This document shows, in pieces, positions 51,691 to 61,013 of a stretch of DNA of 64,000 nucleotides (the stretch's first letter is position 1; each line of letters starts with the position of its first letter). Source of the stretch: JADKAV01 sp963732355. GTDB lineage: Bacteria; Actinomycetota; Actinomycetes; S36-B12; UBA10799. Under the pieces are notes generated by a model. That model made no database searches and was not told where the DNA came from. It worked only from the letters and a program-made list of their open reading frames with translations. The position numbers were made by a program, and so were the translations under genes. The stretch is from NCBI GenBank assembly GCA_963732355.1, contig CAVSZD010000007.1, forward strand, positions 496,001 to 560,000. The letters are read 5' to 3'.

Positions 51691-52341
51691 ATGAGGACAT
51701 TCCGGCGCACGCGGTCCCTGTGGGTCGCCCTGTTCTTAGCCGGCGCGATCGCGACCCCCCTGGCGTCCCCGGCGGCCGCGGTCACCCTCACCGACGGCGA
51801 CAGTTACGGGCCGTGGCAGGTGGTCTTCGCCGGGTACGGCGACGTGACCGCCACCTCGACGTCCAAACTGCGGCTGCGCCCGGCCGTCGCCACCAGCCCT
51901 TCCGAGACCCACGCCGGGCTGGTTGTCACCAAGTCCGTCTACACCTCGACCCGCCTCAAGGCCCGTGTCACCACCAACGCCCAACTTCGCACCGGGTCGA
52001 ACCCGAACCCCTGGGAGACCGGTTGGCTGGTCACCCGCTACCAGGACCCTGAGCACTTCTACTACGCGGCGCTCAAGACCAACGGCTGGGAGCTGGGCAA
52101 GCGGGACCCGGCCTTCCCCGGCGGGCAGCGCTTCCTGGCGACCGGGTCCACACCCAGCGCCCGGGTGGGACAGGCGCAGGTCGTGGTTCTCACCACCAAG
52201 GGTTCGAAGCTCACACTGCGCATCAACGGCGACGTCGTCGCTTCGTTCACCGACAATCAGAGCCCTTACAGCAGCGGTGCAGCGGGGCTGTACACAGAGG
52301 ACGCCGACGTGACGTTCGATCAGATCGCGATCACGAGCTGA
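51691..52341 (+). CDS. Secreted LamG/concanavalin-like jelly-roll protein
   Basis: A 216-residue exported protein. The signal peptide (1-31; RRTRSLWVALFLAGAIATPL, cut after ASPAAA) is followed by a single beta-sandwich domain of the concanavalin-A/DUF1080-like type (YGPWQVVFAGYGDV, ETGWLVTRYQDPEHFYYAAL, TLRINGDVVASFTD, YTEDADVTFDQIAI). No catalytic residues are certain, so binding or cleavage of a polysaccharide are both possible. ATG 51691 follows AGGAG. It is 14 nt upstream of the BcsB-like gene. Confidence 0.75.
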   Translation: MRTFRRTRSLWVALFLAGAIATPLASPAAAVTLTDGDSYGPWQVVFAGYGDVTATSTSKLRLRPAVATSPSETHAGLVVTKSVYTSTRLKARVTTNAQLRTGSNPNPWETGWLVTRYQDPEHFYYAALKTNGWELGKRDPAFPGGQRFLATGSTPSARVGQAQVVVLTTKGSKLTLRINGDVVASFTDNQSPYSSGAAGLYTEDADVTFDQIAITS

Positions 52342-52355
52342 CCAGGGAGAACGTG

Positions 52356-54137
52356 ATGACACGGCGATGGGCACCCGTGCTGGCGGTTCTGGGCATGCTC
52401 ATCGCTCTCATCGGCACCCAGTCGCCGGCCCGCGCACAGACCACCGACTTCGGGTACACCCTGTCCATCAAGGGCGGCTACGGAACCTCCGAGGTCTCCG
52501 TGGCGATCGCGGACGGAACCCGGCCGGTCTCCTTGACGGGCAGCATCTCCTCCTCCTACACGACGCGCGGAACCATCGACGTTCTCATCAACGGGCAGCG
52601 CCGGGCCAGCGTGCCCGCCATCGGAGGAGGGCGGATAAGTGTGGCTCTGGGGGCCTCCGACGTTGAACAGGGGCACGTGATCGTCGGACTGCGGGCAGCG
52701 CTGCGCCCCGACCAGGATTGCCTGCGTGACGATCAGGCGGTGGCCACCCTGGAAGGTCCTCGACTGGCCGTTACGGGCCAGGCTGTAAGCCCGGCCACAC
52801 TTGCCGAGTTCCTCGCACCTGGGCCCAGCCGCTACGTCGTGCAGGTACCTGCCGCACCGACCCCGGCCGAGCAGGCCGCCGGCCTTGACTCAGCGCTGGC
52901 CCTGCGTCACCTCTACGGCGAGACTGTCGACATCTCGCTGGCCATGGATACACCGACCACCGACACCTCGGTCCGGGTCGTGGCCGTTGAGCAGACCCAG
53001 GAGGCCCAGAATTCCCTGAGCCTCACCGGCGGGGTGCTGTTCGTGCGGGGACCCGCCGAGGGCCTTGAGCAAGCAGCCGTGTCCCTGGCCGACCCGAACG
53101 TCGGGCTGCTGGAGGTGACGTCGGTGGACGCAGTATCAGGGCAGGCCCAATACGCTCCGATCGAGGGGACGGCGAGCCTGAAGGCGGCGGGCGTCGAGTC
53201 GCTCACCGTCACCGGCATCGGCTCGGTGACCCAGACCGTGACCATGCCCCAAGCCGCCTTCGGCCGCCCAGTTTCGGGGCTGGTCTTCGACCTCGTGGGC
53301 GCATCGACCCCTGTGCTGCCTGGCCAGCAGGGGCGCGTCAACATCACCTGGAACGGGGATCTGATCACCTCGGAAACACTGACGGAGGACTCCCGCGTCC
53401 ACGTCCGTTTCAGCATCTCCGCAGAGAACCTGCGCGCGGTCAATGCCCTCGACGTCGAGCTGGAGTACCTGCCCGCTGGCGGAGACTGCAGCACCCCTCC
53501 GTTGCCCGGCACCGTCGAGTTCGACACCGTCAGGAGCACCGTTACCCCGGACTTCGGGGAATCGGCAGGGCCCGGCTTCCAGAGGTTCCCCCAGGTACTC
53601 AAAGCCCAGATCCCGGTGGCGGCCGCAGGTGCCTTGGCCGTGTCCCTGCCCGAACTCGCACAGGTGCTCACGGGTGTCACCGCACCCAGTCCCCTGCAGT
53701 ACACCGTGGCACTGACCGACGTCTCGGACCTCATGGACAGTGCGGGGGTGGCCACCGGGGTAAGCACCCAGCAAGCTGCGTTGCTCTCAGCACCGCTGGC
53801 CACCACGGACGATCCCGATTTCCCCGCCGGCGAGCAGGAACCCTACGCCGCACTGCAGGCCTATCAGGCGAACGGCCACGACATGCTCATCCTGTCCGGG
53901 GTCGCACCTGCATCCTCGAGCCTGGCCCAGTGGCCCGTTTCGCAGCCCGGCGGCTGGGCTTCGCTCGAGGGGCAGGCATACGTCCTGGCCGCCGATCAGC
54001 AGCAACCCGAGCCCTTCCAAACGCCCAGCACCCGACCCGACAAGCAGACACCCCAGATCGTCGTGGGCTCGGCAGTTACCCTGGCTCTTCTGCTGGTGGT
54101 CATCGTCTGGCTGCGGCGCCGGCCAAAGCAGGGCTGA
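52356..54137 (+). CDS. BcsB-like cellulose-synthase regulatory subunit homologue
   Basis: A 593-residue exported protein anchored by one C-terminal helix (about 568-587, VVGSAVTLALLLVVIVWL, then RRRPKQG). A signal peptide (1-28, to ARAQ) leads to beta-rich carbohydrate-binding and ferredoxin-like modules (SISSSYTTRGTIDVLINGQR, LRPDQDCLRDD, INITWNGDLITSE-like VNITWNGDLI), in the order of BcsB. BcsB guides the glucan leaving the synthase. ATG 52356 is preferred over GTG 52353 by spacing from GGGAGA. It is followed after 3 nt by the GT2 synthase, its expected partner. The match to BcsB is by eye. Confidence 0.68.
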   Translation: MTRRWAPVLAVLGMLIALIGTQSPARAQTTDFGYTLSIKGGYGTSEVSVAIADGTRPVSLTGSISSSYTTRGTIDVLINGQRRASVPAIGGGRISVALGASDVEQGHVIVGLRAALRPDQDCLRDDQAVATLEGPRLAVTGQAVSPATLAEFLAPGPSRYVVQVPAAPTPAEQAAGLDSALALRHLYGETVDISLAMDTPTTDTSVRVVAVEQTQEAQNSLSLTGGVLFVRGPAEGLEQAAVSLADPNVGLLEVTSVDAVSGQAQYAPIEGTASLKAAGVESLTVTGIGSVTQTVTMPQAAFGRPVSGLVFDLVGASTPVLPGQQGRVNITWNGDLITSETLTEDSRVHVRFSISAENLRAVNALDVELEYLPAGGDCSTPPLPGTVEFDTVRSTVTPDFGESAGPGFQRFPQVLKAQIPVAAAGALAVSLPELAQVLTGVTAPSPLQYTVALTDVSDLMDSAGVATGVSTQQAALLSAPLATTDDPDFPAGEQEPYAALQAYQANGHDMLILSGVAPASSSLAQWPVSQPGGWASLEGQAYVLAADQQQPEPFQTPSTRPDKQTPQIVVGSAVTLALLLVVIVWLRRRPKQG

Positions 54138-54140
54138 GCC

Positions 54141-55439
54141 ATGGGGTTCCTGGACTGGCTGCTGTTCGCGGTGTACTACGTCTCCTTCGTGGCGATCATC
54201 ATCGGCTACGTCTGGACCGGCGTTCTCTACGTCGCCGGGAACAAGTACTTGCGCATGTGGAACGACCGGCCCATGGGCGACGAGTCAGCCTATCTTTGGG
54301 TCTTCCTGGTCCCCGCCCTCAACGAAGGGGTCACCATCGCCGACAGTGTGGCTCGCCTTCGCTCGGTGCAGGCGACCAACAAGATCGTCATGGTCATCAA
54401 CGACGGCTCGGACGACAACACCGGCGCCGTGCTCGACGGCATCGCAGGTCACGACTTGGAGGTGCTCACCCGGGTTGCGCCGAATGCACGGGTCGGAAAG
54501 GCGGCAGCGCTGAACGCCGCTTTCCACCATGTGCGTGAACAGATCCTGACCAAGCCGGCGTACCAGCGGTTCGCAGCTCAGAACGTGATCTTCGGGATCG
54601 TGGATGCCGACGGCCGCCTGGCGGAGAATGCTCCACTCGCGGTGTCACGGCACTTCGACGATTCCCGAGTCGGCGGCGTACAGGTCCACGTGCACATCTA
54701 CAACCAGACCAGTTGGCTCACCCGTATGCAGGGCCTGGAGTTCCAGATCTTCGGCGGGCTCTTCCAGGTGGGCAGATCGCGGTGGGGGACGGCCTTTCTC
54801 GGAGGCAACGGACAGTTCAACCGGATGACTGCACTGGAGTCGGTGGCCGATCAGGAGGGCCCGTGGTCGCACTACTTGACCGAGGACCAGGAGTTGGGCC
54901 TGCGCTGCTTGGAGGCGGGGTGGCGCGGGGAGCACGAACCGGCGACCCGGGTGTCGCAGCAGGGACTCAACGATCTGAAGCGGCTGTACCGCCAGCGCGC
55001 GCGGTGGTTCCAGGGCAACCTGCAGGTCATCAAGGACCTTGGACGACTCAACTCCGGGGATCTGTTCGGACTGCGGCGCCTTGATACAGCGATCTCGCTG
55101 ATCCTGCCGGTGTTGCAGATGATCGTCGGACTGGCGCTGTTCCAAGCGCTCGTGCTGACGATCTTCTTCGGAGTGCCCTACCTCCCCTGGAGCTCCCCGC
55201 TATTGGTGGTCTTCTTCGTCCAGTTGTCGATCGGTCCCACCTTCCTGGGGGTGATGGTGGTGGGGCGCGGGCACGGTCCGGCCGGGCTGTTGCGCGCGCT
55301 GTCCGCCGCCATCCCCTACCTGCTCTACACCTGGATCATGTGGCCGGTTGTTGCCATCGGGGTCTGGAAGCAGTTGCGCGGGAGCACGACGTGGGCCAAG
55401 ACCGAACGCGAGACCGTGGTCGCACCCGCGCCTTCCTGA
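54141..55439 (+). CDS. Processive family 2 glycosyltransferase (cellulose/hyaluronan synthase-like)
   Basis: A 432-residue membrane glycosyltransferase. TM1 (about 7-31) precedes a cytoplasmic GT-A domain with DGSDD (88-92), the metal-binding DADG (155-158), GGNG (221-224), the acceptor TEDQE (247-251) and QRARW (285-289). These are the D, DxD, TED and QxxRW signatures of processive synthases. Three or four C-terminal helices (about 315-410) form a channel. It lacks a PilZ domain, so no c-di-GMP control is visible. It is in one operon with the jelly-roll and BcsB-like genes. Confidence 0.85.
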   Translation: MGFLDWLLFAVYYVSFVAIIIGYVWTGVLYVAGNKYLRMWNDRPMGDESAYLWVFLVPALNEGVTIADSVARLRSVQATNKIVMVINDGSDDNTGAVLDGIAGHDLEVLTRVAPNARVGKAAALNAAFHHVREQILTKPAYQRFAAQNVIFGIVDADGRLAENAPLAVSRHFDDSRVGGVQVHVHIYNQTSWLTRMQGLEFQIFGGLFQVGRSRWGTAFLGGNGQFNRMTALESVADQEGPWSHYLTEDQELGLRCLEAGWRGEHEPATRVSQQGLNDLKRLYRQRARWFQGNLQVIKDLGRLNSGDLFGLRRLDTAISLILPVLQMIVGLALFQALVLTIFFGVPYLPWSSPLLVVFFVQLSIGPTFLGVMVVGRGHGPAGLLRALSAAIPYLLYTWIMWPVVAIGVWKQLRGSTTWAKTERETVVAPAPS

Positions 55440-55464
55440 AGCGCGGGAGGGCACAATCTGAGCC

Positions 55465-56796
55465 ATGAGCGCGCCTATGCCCCACTTCCCCCAGGACTTC
55501 CTATGGGGAACCGCCACCTCCTCCTACCAGATCGAGGGATCACCTGATGCCGACGGTAAGGGAGCATCGATCTGGGACACGTTCTCGCACACCCCCGGAA
55601 AGATCCTCACCGGCGAGACCGGCGACGTCGCCTGCGATCACTATCGGCGCTGGGAGTCGGACCTGGACCTCTTGACCGAGGTCGGCTGCAACGCCTACCG
55701 GTTCTCGATCTCATGGCCCCGGATTCTGCCGACCGGCACGGGCGCTGTGGAGCCACGCGGACTGGACTTCTACGACCGCCTCGTGGACGGTCTGCTCTCT
55801 CGTGGCGTCGCTGCATTCCCGACGCTGTACCACTGGGATCTGCCACAGGCGCTGCAGGACGCTGGCGGCTGGTACTCCCGGGAAACCGCAACGGCCTTCG
55901 CAGAATACGCAGGAATCGTCGCCGAGCGGATCGGTGACCGGGTGGGTGGCTTCATCACCCTGAACGAACCCGCGGTGCACACCTCGATGGGCCACCTGCT
56001 CGGGGTGCATGCTCCTGGCATGTTCGACCTCGAACGGCTCTACTGGGTCACCCACCATCAACTGCTGGCCCACGGCCTGGCCGTGCAGGCAATCCGATCG
56101 GTGGGCGCCACCCCGGTGGGGGTCTCCAACAACCATCCGCCGGTCCTGCCACTCGATTCGAACTCGGCCGATGACATCCTGGCCGCGGAACGCATGGACA
56201 CCCTCTTCAACCGTCAGTACCTGGATCCACTGCTGTTGGGTCGCAACCCGGTGGACGTGACCGAGGTGTACGGACCTTCGGCAGCGCAGGTCATCCGCGA
56301 TGGTGACCTGGCCACGATGGCCGCGCCGCTGGACTTCCTCGGTGTGAACTACTACAACCCGCAATGGGTTCGAGCTGCCGGTGAGGACAATCCGCTGGGC
56401 TTCGAGGTGGCCGAACCACCGCAGTCTTATCCGCGGACAGCCTTCGACTGGCCGGTCGTCCCGGACAGCTTCACCGACCTGCTTCTGCGGCTGCATTGGG
56501 ACTACCCCACGCTGCCACCCATGCTCATCACCGAGAACGGCACCTCGTGGCCAGAACCCGTGCACGACCAGTTCCGCGTGGAGTACCTCGAAGCACATGT
56601 CCGGGCGGTGGCTGCGGCGATGTCCGAAGGGGCCGACATTCGCGGGTACTTCGTGTGGACGTTGATGGACAACTTCGAGTGGGCTGAGGGCACCCGTCAG
56701 CGATTCGGCCTGGTCAACGTCGACTTCGACACCCAGCAGCGCACCGTGCGCGACTCCGGTCGCTGGTACCGCAGGCTCACCGCGGGCGAACTGTAG
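55465..56796 (+). CDS. Beta-glucosidase (glycoside hydrolase family 1)
   Basis: A 443-residue GH1 enzyme. The acid/base Glu168 is in TLNEP, the nucleophile Glu357 in ITENG; FLWGTATSSYQIEG and FSISWPRILPTG are the usual N-terminal motifs, and WTLMDNFEWAEGTRQRFGLV the C-terminal one. There is no signal peptide, so it acts in the cytosol on imported disaccharides or oligosaccharides. It starts 25 nt after the GT2 stop and may be co-transcribed. Its position suggests turnover of beta-linked glucans, but the link is contextual. Confidence 0.9.
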   Translation: MSAPMPHFPQDFLWGTATSSYQIEGSPDADGKGASIWDTFSHTPGKILTGETGDVACDHYRRWESDLDLLTEVGCNAYRFSISWPRILPTGTGAVEPRGLDFYDRLVDGLLSRGVAAFPTLYHWDLPQALQDAGGWYSRETATAFAEYAGIVAERIGDRVGGFITLNEPAVHTSMGHLLGVHAPGMFDLERLYWVTHHQLLAHGLAVQAIRSVGATPVGVSNNHPPVLPLDSNSADDILAAERMDTLFNRQYLDPLLLGRNPVDVTEVYGPSAAQVIRDGDLATMAAPLDFLGVNYYNPQWVRAAGEDNPLGFEVAEPPQSYPRTAFDWPVVPDSFTDLLLRLHWDYPTLPPMLITENGTSWPEPVHDQFRVEYLEAHVRAVAAAMSEGADIRGYFVWTLMDNFEWAEGTRQRFGLVNVDFDTQQRTVRDSGRWYRRLTAGEL

Positions 56797-56811
56797 CGAT
56801 CCCAAGACACC

Positions 56812-56846
56812 AGTGGGCCCCGGGTCTGGCGGAACCGGGGCCCACT
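56812..56846 (+). terminator. Terminator hairpin after the GH1 gene
   Basis: A perfect 12-bp stem (56812-56823 AGTGGGCCCCGG, complement at 56835-56846) with an 11-nt loop, 15 nt past the GH1 stop. Possibly bidirectional, since the minus-strand gene at 56886 ends nearby. Confidence 0.75.
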
Positions 56847-56885
56847 GTGGACTTCCCGAGGGAGGCGACGGGAAGTGTCTTTGGA

Positions 56886-57209
56886 TTACAAAAGGCGGAA
56901 CACCAGGCAGCGCGCCTGCAAAGACAACTGAGCTGCGTCTTGACCATTCGACCCGTGCATCAGGTCGAGCACCTTGCGCAACTCCAGCAGGTCAGGTGGC
57001 GGCTGGTTGAACCGGGGTTGCACGAAGGGAAGGAACTCAGCGGACAGCCAGGCGATCAATCGTTGGCACTCGGGGACGCCGGTGTACCCGTCGTCCACCG
57101 CCGCGACCACTTCCAGTACAAGCCGGTCGGCGGTCTGATTGACCTCTTCGTTGGCCGGGGTGTACGCCACTCGCGGAGCGGGTATCGACACTGTTCTCTC
57201 AATCACCAC
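56886..57209 (-). CDS. Hypothetical protein (107 aa)
   Basis: A soluble, helix-rich protein reading VVIERTVSIPAPRVAYTPAN, TADRLVLEVVAAVDDGYTGV, and a hydrophobic C-terminus ARCLVFRLL. The GTG at 57209 is preceded by GGAGGT, which picks it over longer upstream starts. It is unrelated to its neighbours and I do not recognise the family. The 130-bp gap to the helicase holds no other gene. Confidence 0.6.
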   Translation of the reverse strand: MVIERTVSIPAPRVAYTPANEEVNQTADRLVLEVVAAVDDGYTGVPECQRLIAWLSAEFLPFVQPRFNQPPPDLLELRKVLDLMHGSNGQDAAQLSLQARCLVFRLL

Positions 57210-57339
57210 GGTGCACCTCCAGACAACGTAATCAAATCGTGACCTTTTGTGCGACCATCTGAACACACGTATCCGGTTCTGTCCACCCCGCATTCGGTTG
57301 ATCCGAATCACCCTACGTACCCGGACGACGGGCGGGTGC

Positions 57340-58974
57340 TCACAGATCGTGGGCGTCGATGATCCGGTAGGCGTAGCCCTGCTCAGCGAGGAAACGCTGC
57401 CGGTGCGAGGCGAACTCAGCGTCCACGGTGTCGCGGGTGACCACCGTGTAGAAGTGCGCGGTAGCCCCGTCGGTCTTGGGACGCAGCACCCGCCCCAGCC
57501 GCTGAGCCTCCTCCTGACGCGACCCGAAGGTCCCCGACACCTGGATGGCCACCCGGGCCTGCGGCAGGTCGATCGAGAAGTTGGCGACCTTGCTCACAAC
57601 CAGAACCCGGATCTCACCGGTGCGGAACGCCTGGAAGAGTCGCTGGCGCTCGGAGACCTTCGTCTTGCCGGTGATCAGCGGAGCGTCAAGGCCCTCTGCG
57701 AGATCCTCCAGCTGGTCGAGGTACTGCCCGATGACCAGGATCTGGTCCTCGCCGTGCTGATCGATCAACCGGCGCACGATGTCTGTCTTCGCCTCGGCGG
57801 TGGCAGCCAACCGGTAACGATCCTCGGGTTCGGCCAATGCGTAGACCATACGGTCGGCATCCGGCAGACTCACCCGGATCTCGCAGCAGTCGGCCGGTGC
57901 GATGTAACCCTGCGCCTCGATCTCGCGCCATGGCGCGTCGAAACGCTTGGGGCCGATGAGGGAGAAGACATCGGACTCCCGGCCATCCTCACGCACCAGG
58001 GTCGCCGTCAAGCCGATCCGCCGACGGCTCTGGATGTCGGCGGTGAACCGGAAGACCGGCGCCGGCAACAGATGCACCTCGTCATAGATGATCAGGCCCC
58101 AGTTGCGGGCGTCGAACAACTCCAAGTGTGCATACACACCTTTGCGCTTGGAAGTGAGGATCTGGTAGGTCGCGATCGTGACCGGCCGGATCTCCTTGAC
58201 CTGACCGCTGTACTCCCCGATCTCCTCGGCCGTCAGGCTCGTGCGGGCAATCAGTTCGTCGCGCCACTGACGAGCCGCCACCGTGTTGGTGACCAGGATC
58301 AAAGTGGTCACCTCGGCCATGGCCATACTGGCCGCCCCGACGATGGTCTTACCGGCCCCGCATGGCAGCACCACCACCCCGGAACCCCCGTGGAAAGCGT
58401 TCTCGGCGGCCTGCCTCTGGTAGTCGCGCAGGTCCCACCCCTGCTCCCGCAGAGCGATCGGGTGCTGTTCGCCGTCGACGTAGCCGGCCAGATCATCAGC
58501 GGGCCAACCGATCGCGAGCAGAGCCTGCTTGAGCCTGCCCCGTTCACTGGGGTGCACCGCGATGGTTGTCTCGTCCACCCGCTCGCCGAGCATGGCGGCT
58601 GTCTTCCGGTGGCGCGTGACCTCGGTCAGCACGGCGTTGTCGTGCCCGACCAGCACGAGGCCGTGGGCGGGGTGGTTGTGCAGTTCCAGGCGACCGTAGC
58701 GGCTCACGGTCTCGGTGATGTCCAGCAGCAGCGCAGGTGAGACCGGGAAGCGGGAGAAGCGCACGAGCGTGTCCACGATCTGCTCGGCGTCGTGCCCAGC
58801 AGCACGGGCGTTCCAGAGCCCGAGATTTGTCAAGCGGTAAGTGTGCACGTGTTCCGGCGAACGCTCCAACTCGGCGAACACCGCAATCTCGCGCCGACAG
58901 TCGTCGGCCTGCGGATGGTCCACTTCCAGCAGCAACGTGTGGTCACTCTGAACGATCAACGGTCCGTCGGTCAT
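57340..58974 (-). CDS. XPB-like (ERCC3-type) superfamily 2 DNA helicase
   Basis: A 544-residue SF2 helicase of the XPB/Rad25 group. The N-terminal damage-recognition-like part (1-190) precedes Walker A CGAGKT (205-210), DEVH (298-301), LTATLVRED (322-330) and the C-terminal motif VI QRLGRVLRP, with the KVANFSIDLP segment. In mycobacteria this helicase is paired with the same partner gene. ATG 58974 overlaps that partner by four bases; a longer frame is unsupported. Probable role: DNA repair or transcription-coupled remodelling. Confidence 0.88.
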   Translation of the reverse strand: MTDGPLIVQSDHTLLLEVDHPQADDCRREIAVFAELERSPEHVHTYRLTNLGLWNARAAGHDAEQIVDTLVRFSRFPVSPALLLDITETVSRYGRLELHNHPAHGLVLVGHDNAVLTEVTRHRKTAAMLGERVDETTIAVHPSERGRLKQALLAIGWPADDLAGYVDGEQHPIALREQGWDLRDYQRQAAENAFHGGSGVVVLPCGAGKTIVGAASMAMAEVTTLILVTNTVAARQWRDELIARTSLTAEEIGEYSGQVKEIRPVTIATYQILTSKRKGVYAHLELFDARNWGLIIYDEVHLLPAPVFRFTADIQSRRRIGLTATLVREDGRESDVFSLIGPKRFDAPWREIEAQGYIAPADCCEIRVSLPDADRMVYALAEPEDRYRLAATAEAKTDIVRRLIDQHGEDQILVIGQYLDQLEDLAEGLDAPLITGKTKVSERQRLFQAFRTGEIRVLVVSKVANFSIDLPQARVAIQVSGTFGSRQEEAQRLGRVLRPKTDGATAHFYTVVTRDTVDAEFASHRQRFLAEQGYAYRIIDAHDL

Positions 58975-60995
58975 TGCCCACTGCCGAACGCCGCGATGCG
59001 GGCGACCGGGATCGAACTGGCCCGGCCAGCGGTGAGGCTCCACGCCGTGAGCTGCCCGCCGCGAAGTTCCAGGGGTTCGACCAGTTCTGTGCGGGTCCCT
59101 TCGGAGTCGCTGATCTGCAGCCACAACCGGGTCCCCGCGGACACCGCGTCGCGGCACACGTCGACAACCGTCTGCGCATCGCCTTGGGTGAGCGCAGGCG
59201 CGGTGGCCTGCTGGGGGTCGGCCCCGGACCGCAGATGCTCGACAAGCCGCGAGACCGTGGCCGCATCGGGTTCGGGCTCGGGGCGCGGATGGTCCAGTGG
59301 CTTGGGCAGTGCCGCCGCCTGCAGCGCCTGCGCGCTGACGCCGTGTTCGGCCAGACGGCGTACGACCACGTCCACCGGCAGGTCGGAGACGAAGACCCGC
59401 GGACCGATCTGCTGGAGTCCGACCTGATGAGCCGCCTCGTGGTCCTGCTCGGGCACCTCCACCACCGAGGCGCTGTACACGCGCGCCAACGACGTGCGGG
59501 CTGCGTCCTGAATCATGTACTCGACCGGTTGCGGAATTGGCGTCCTCGACGCCTTACCCAACTGCTCGAGGATCTGCGCGGGTTCCCCTGCTGCCACCGT
59601 CGCACGCACTCTGGCCAGATCGAGGCGATGCAGGCTCATCGGGCCCCAGGAGTCAACCACCGAGATCCCTTCCAGCAACTGCCAGGTCGGCGCATCCACC
59701 ACCGCCGGAGCCATGATCGTGGCGTCGGGCTGCACCACGAGACTGCCTTCGCCTTGCAGGTCCGGCAGCAGATCCGCTGCCGCTTGGGGGTCATCGGGAA
59801 GCAGGTCAAGGGCTGCTGTGGCCACCTGCGCCTCGATCAGACCCAGGTGCACAAGCTCGGCCTGGATGTCACTGACCTGTGTCAGAGCATCATGCATACG
59901 TGGCAGCGCCCATGCGACGACCGATGCTGCGGTCCCGGTGTCGGCCCTGACGCCACTGGGCCAGACCCGCATCACGTGCCTGCGGTGACTGGCGAAACGA
60001 GGCTGGTCGGTAGTGGTCAAGCAGCCCAAGGCCTCAGGACGACAGGCCAGCAGAGTTCTGTTGCTGGGAAGCCACGCCGTGATCAGGTCCAGCCACATGG
60101 TCCTCGGCCCGGAAGCCAGCCACGTGGAGGCCAGTTCGGTCGGGCCGGCTCCGGCCTCCGAACCCCCGACAAGCCCAGCAACACTGGCCAGTTCCAGCCA
60201 CACGACAAGGTCGTCGATCGGCACCCGCAGGCGGCTGGCCCGGTCGGTCAGGGCGCGGCGGGGAACACCCCTGGTCTCGTGCCACGGCAGTGGTTCACGT
60301 CGCAGCTCACCCAGGATGTAGCGCACACCGGCCACTGGGGCCCACAAGAGCGAGCCCGAAGCCGGGTCGGCGCTCGGCGAAAGGTCCGGCGGGGATGCTG
60401 GGCGCAGGTAAGAGCCATCCCGCAGCACCAGCGACCACTCCCTGGGCAGCACGTAGCGTTCACCACGCGAGATCATCAGAGGATTCGGTTCGTCCGAGAC
60501 CGGGTTCTCCCACACCAAACGTTCAAGCAGTTGCTCGTCGAGTTCACCTGCTGCAGCCCTGATGGCAGCCTCGTCGACAGTCACATGCCCAGCCCCTGCC
60601 AGGCCGCACGGGTGGGCGCCGAAGGCCTCGCGCGCGCAGCGGATCGGGTGCAGTTGTGGCCACCCCCACAAGAGCGCCATCTCCCGCAGGCGCGTCACCG
60701 CCTCGCGAATGAGCGCATCATCATCGGGAAGCACCTCGAGCACTTCCTCGATGGTCGCGTTCTGCAGGCTCGAGAACACCTCGAGGACACGCAACTCGGT
60801 CGTGGTCAGCGATTGTAAGGCCTCCAGCACACTGGCGTCATCGGCGGCCCGCTTGGCCAGCTGTCCCAAGTCGGCGGGCAGCGGGTGAAGCAGGTCGGGA
60901 CGCATCGTCAGCAGGGTCCGGATCTGGGCAGCATCACGAGCCCGCAGGTCATCGGCCAATGAACGCGGGCTGGGGGTGGGCGCAGAAGTAGCCAT
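58971..60995 (-). CDS. Helicase-associated protein (partner of XPB-like helicase)
   Basis: A 674-residue protein of the actinobacterial helicase C-terminal/winged-helix family (mycobacterial homologue next to XPB). Helical N-terminus (DDLRARDAAQIRTLLTMRPD, RVLEVFSSLQNATIEEVLEVLP) suggests winged-helix repeats; no Walker motifs are present, so it is not itself an ATPase. ATG 60995 is chosen; the frame running back to 61271 overlaps larE and is a shadow. It is upstream of and overlaps the helicase gene, so the two are co-translated. Confidence 0.82.
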   Translation of the reverse strand: MATSAPTPSPRSLADDLRARDAAQIRTLLTMRPDLLHPLPADLGQLAKRAADDASVLEALQSLTTTELRVLEVFSSLQNATIEEVLEVLPDDDALIREAVTRLREMALLWGWPQLHPIRCAREAFGAHPCGLAGAGHVTVDEAAIRAAAGELDEQLLERLVWENPVSDEPNPLMISRGERYVLPREWSLVLRDGSYLRPASPPDLSPSADPASGSLLWAPVAGVRYILGELRREPLPWHETRGVPRRALTDRASRLRVPIDDLVVWLELASVAGLVGGSEAGAGPTELASTWLASGPRTMWLDLITAWLPSNRTLLACRPEALGCLTTTDQPRFASHRRHVMRVWPSGVRADTGTAASVVAWALPRMHDALTQVSDIQAELVHLGLIEAQVATAALDLLPDDPQAAADLLPDLQGEGSLVVQPDATIMAPAVVDAPTWQLLEGISVVDSWGPMSLHRLDLARVRATVAAGEPAQILEQLGKASRTPIPQPVEYMIQDAARTSLARVYSASVVEVPEQDHEAAHQVGLQQIGPRVFVSDLPVDVVVRRLAEHGVSAQALQAAALPKPLDHPRPEPEPDAATVSRLVEHLRSGADPQQATAPALTQGDAQTVVDVCRDAVSAGTRLWLQISDSEGTRTELVEPLELRGGQLTAWSLTAGRASSIPVARIAAFGSGQ

Positions 60996-61001
60996 TCGCA
61001 C

Positions 61002-61008
61002 TACGTTA
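61002..61008. promoter_or_regulatory. Overlapping divergent -10 elements between larE and the helicase-associated gene
   Basis: Only 18 bp separate the two start codons (60995 and 61014). TACGTT (61002-61007) sits 6 nt before the larE ATG, and TAACGT on the minus strand (61003-61008) sits 7 nt before the other ATG. Both fit TAnnnT -10 elements of leaderless messages. No clear -35 is seen on either side. Confidence 0.45.
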
Positions 61009-61013
61009 CGTAC

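Noticed and set aside
58737..60818. A 693-codon plus-strand frame opposite the helicase genes
   Set aside because: Arg/Gly/Pro-biased composition typical of antisense frames; the minus strand encodes recognisable helicase and partner proteins.
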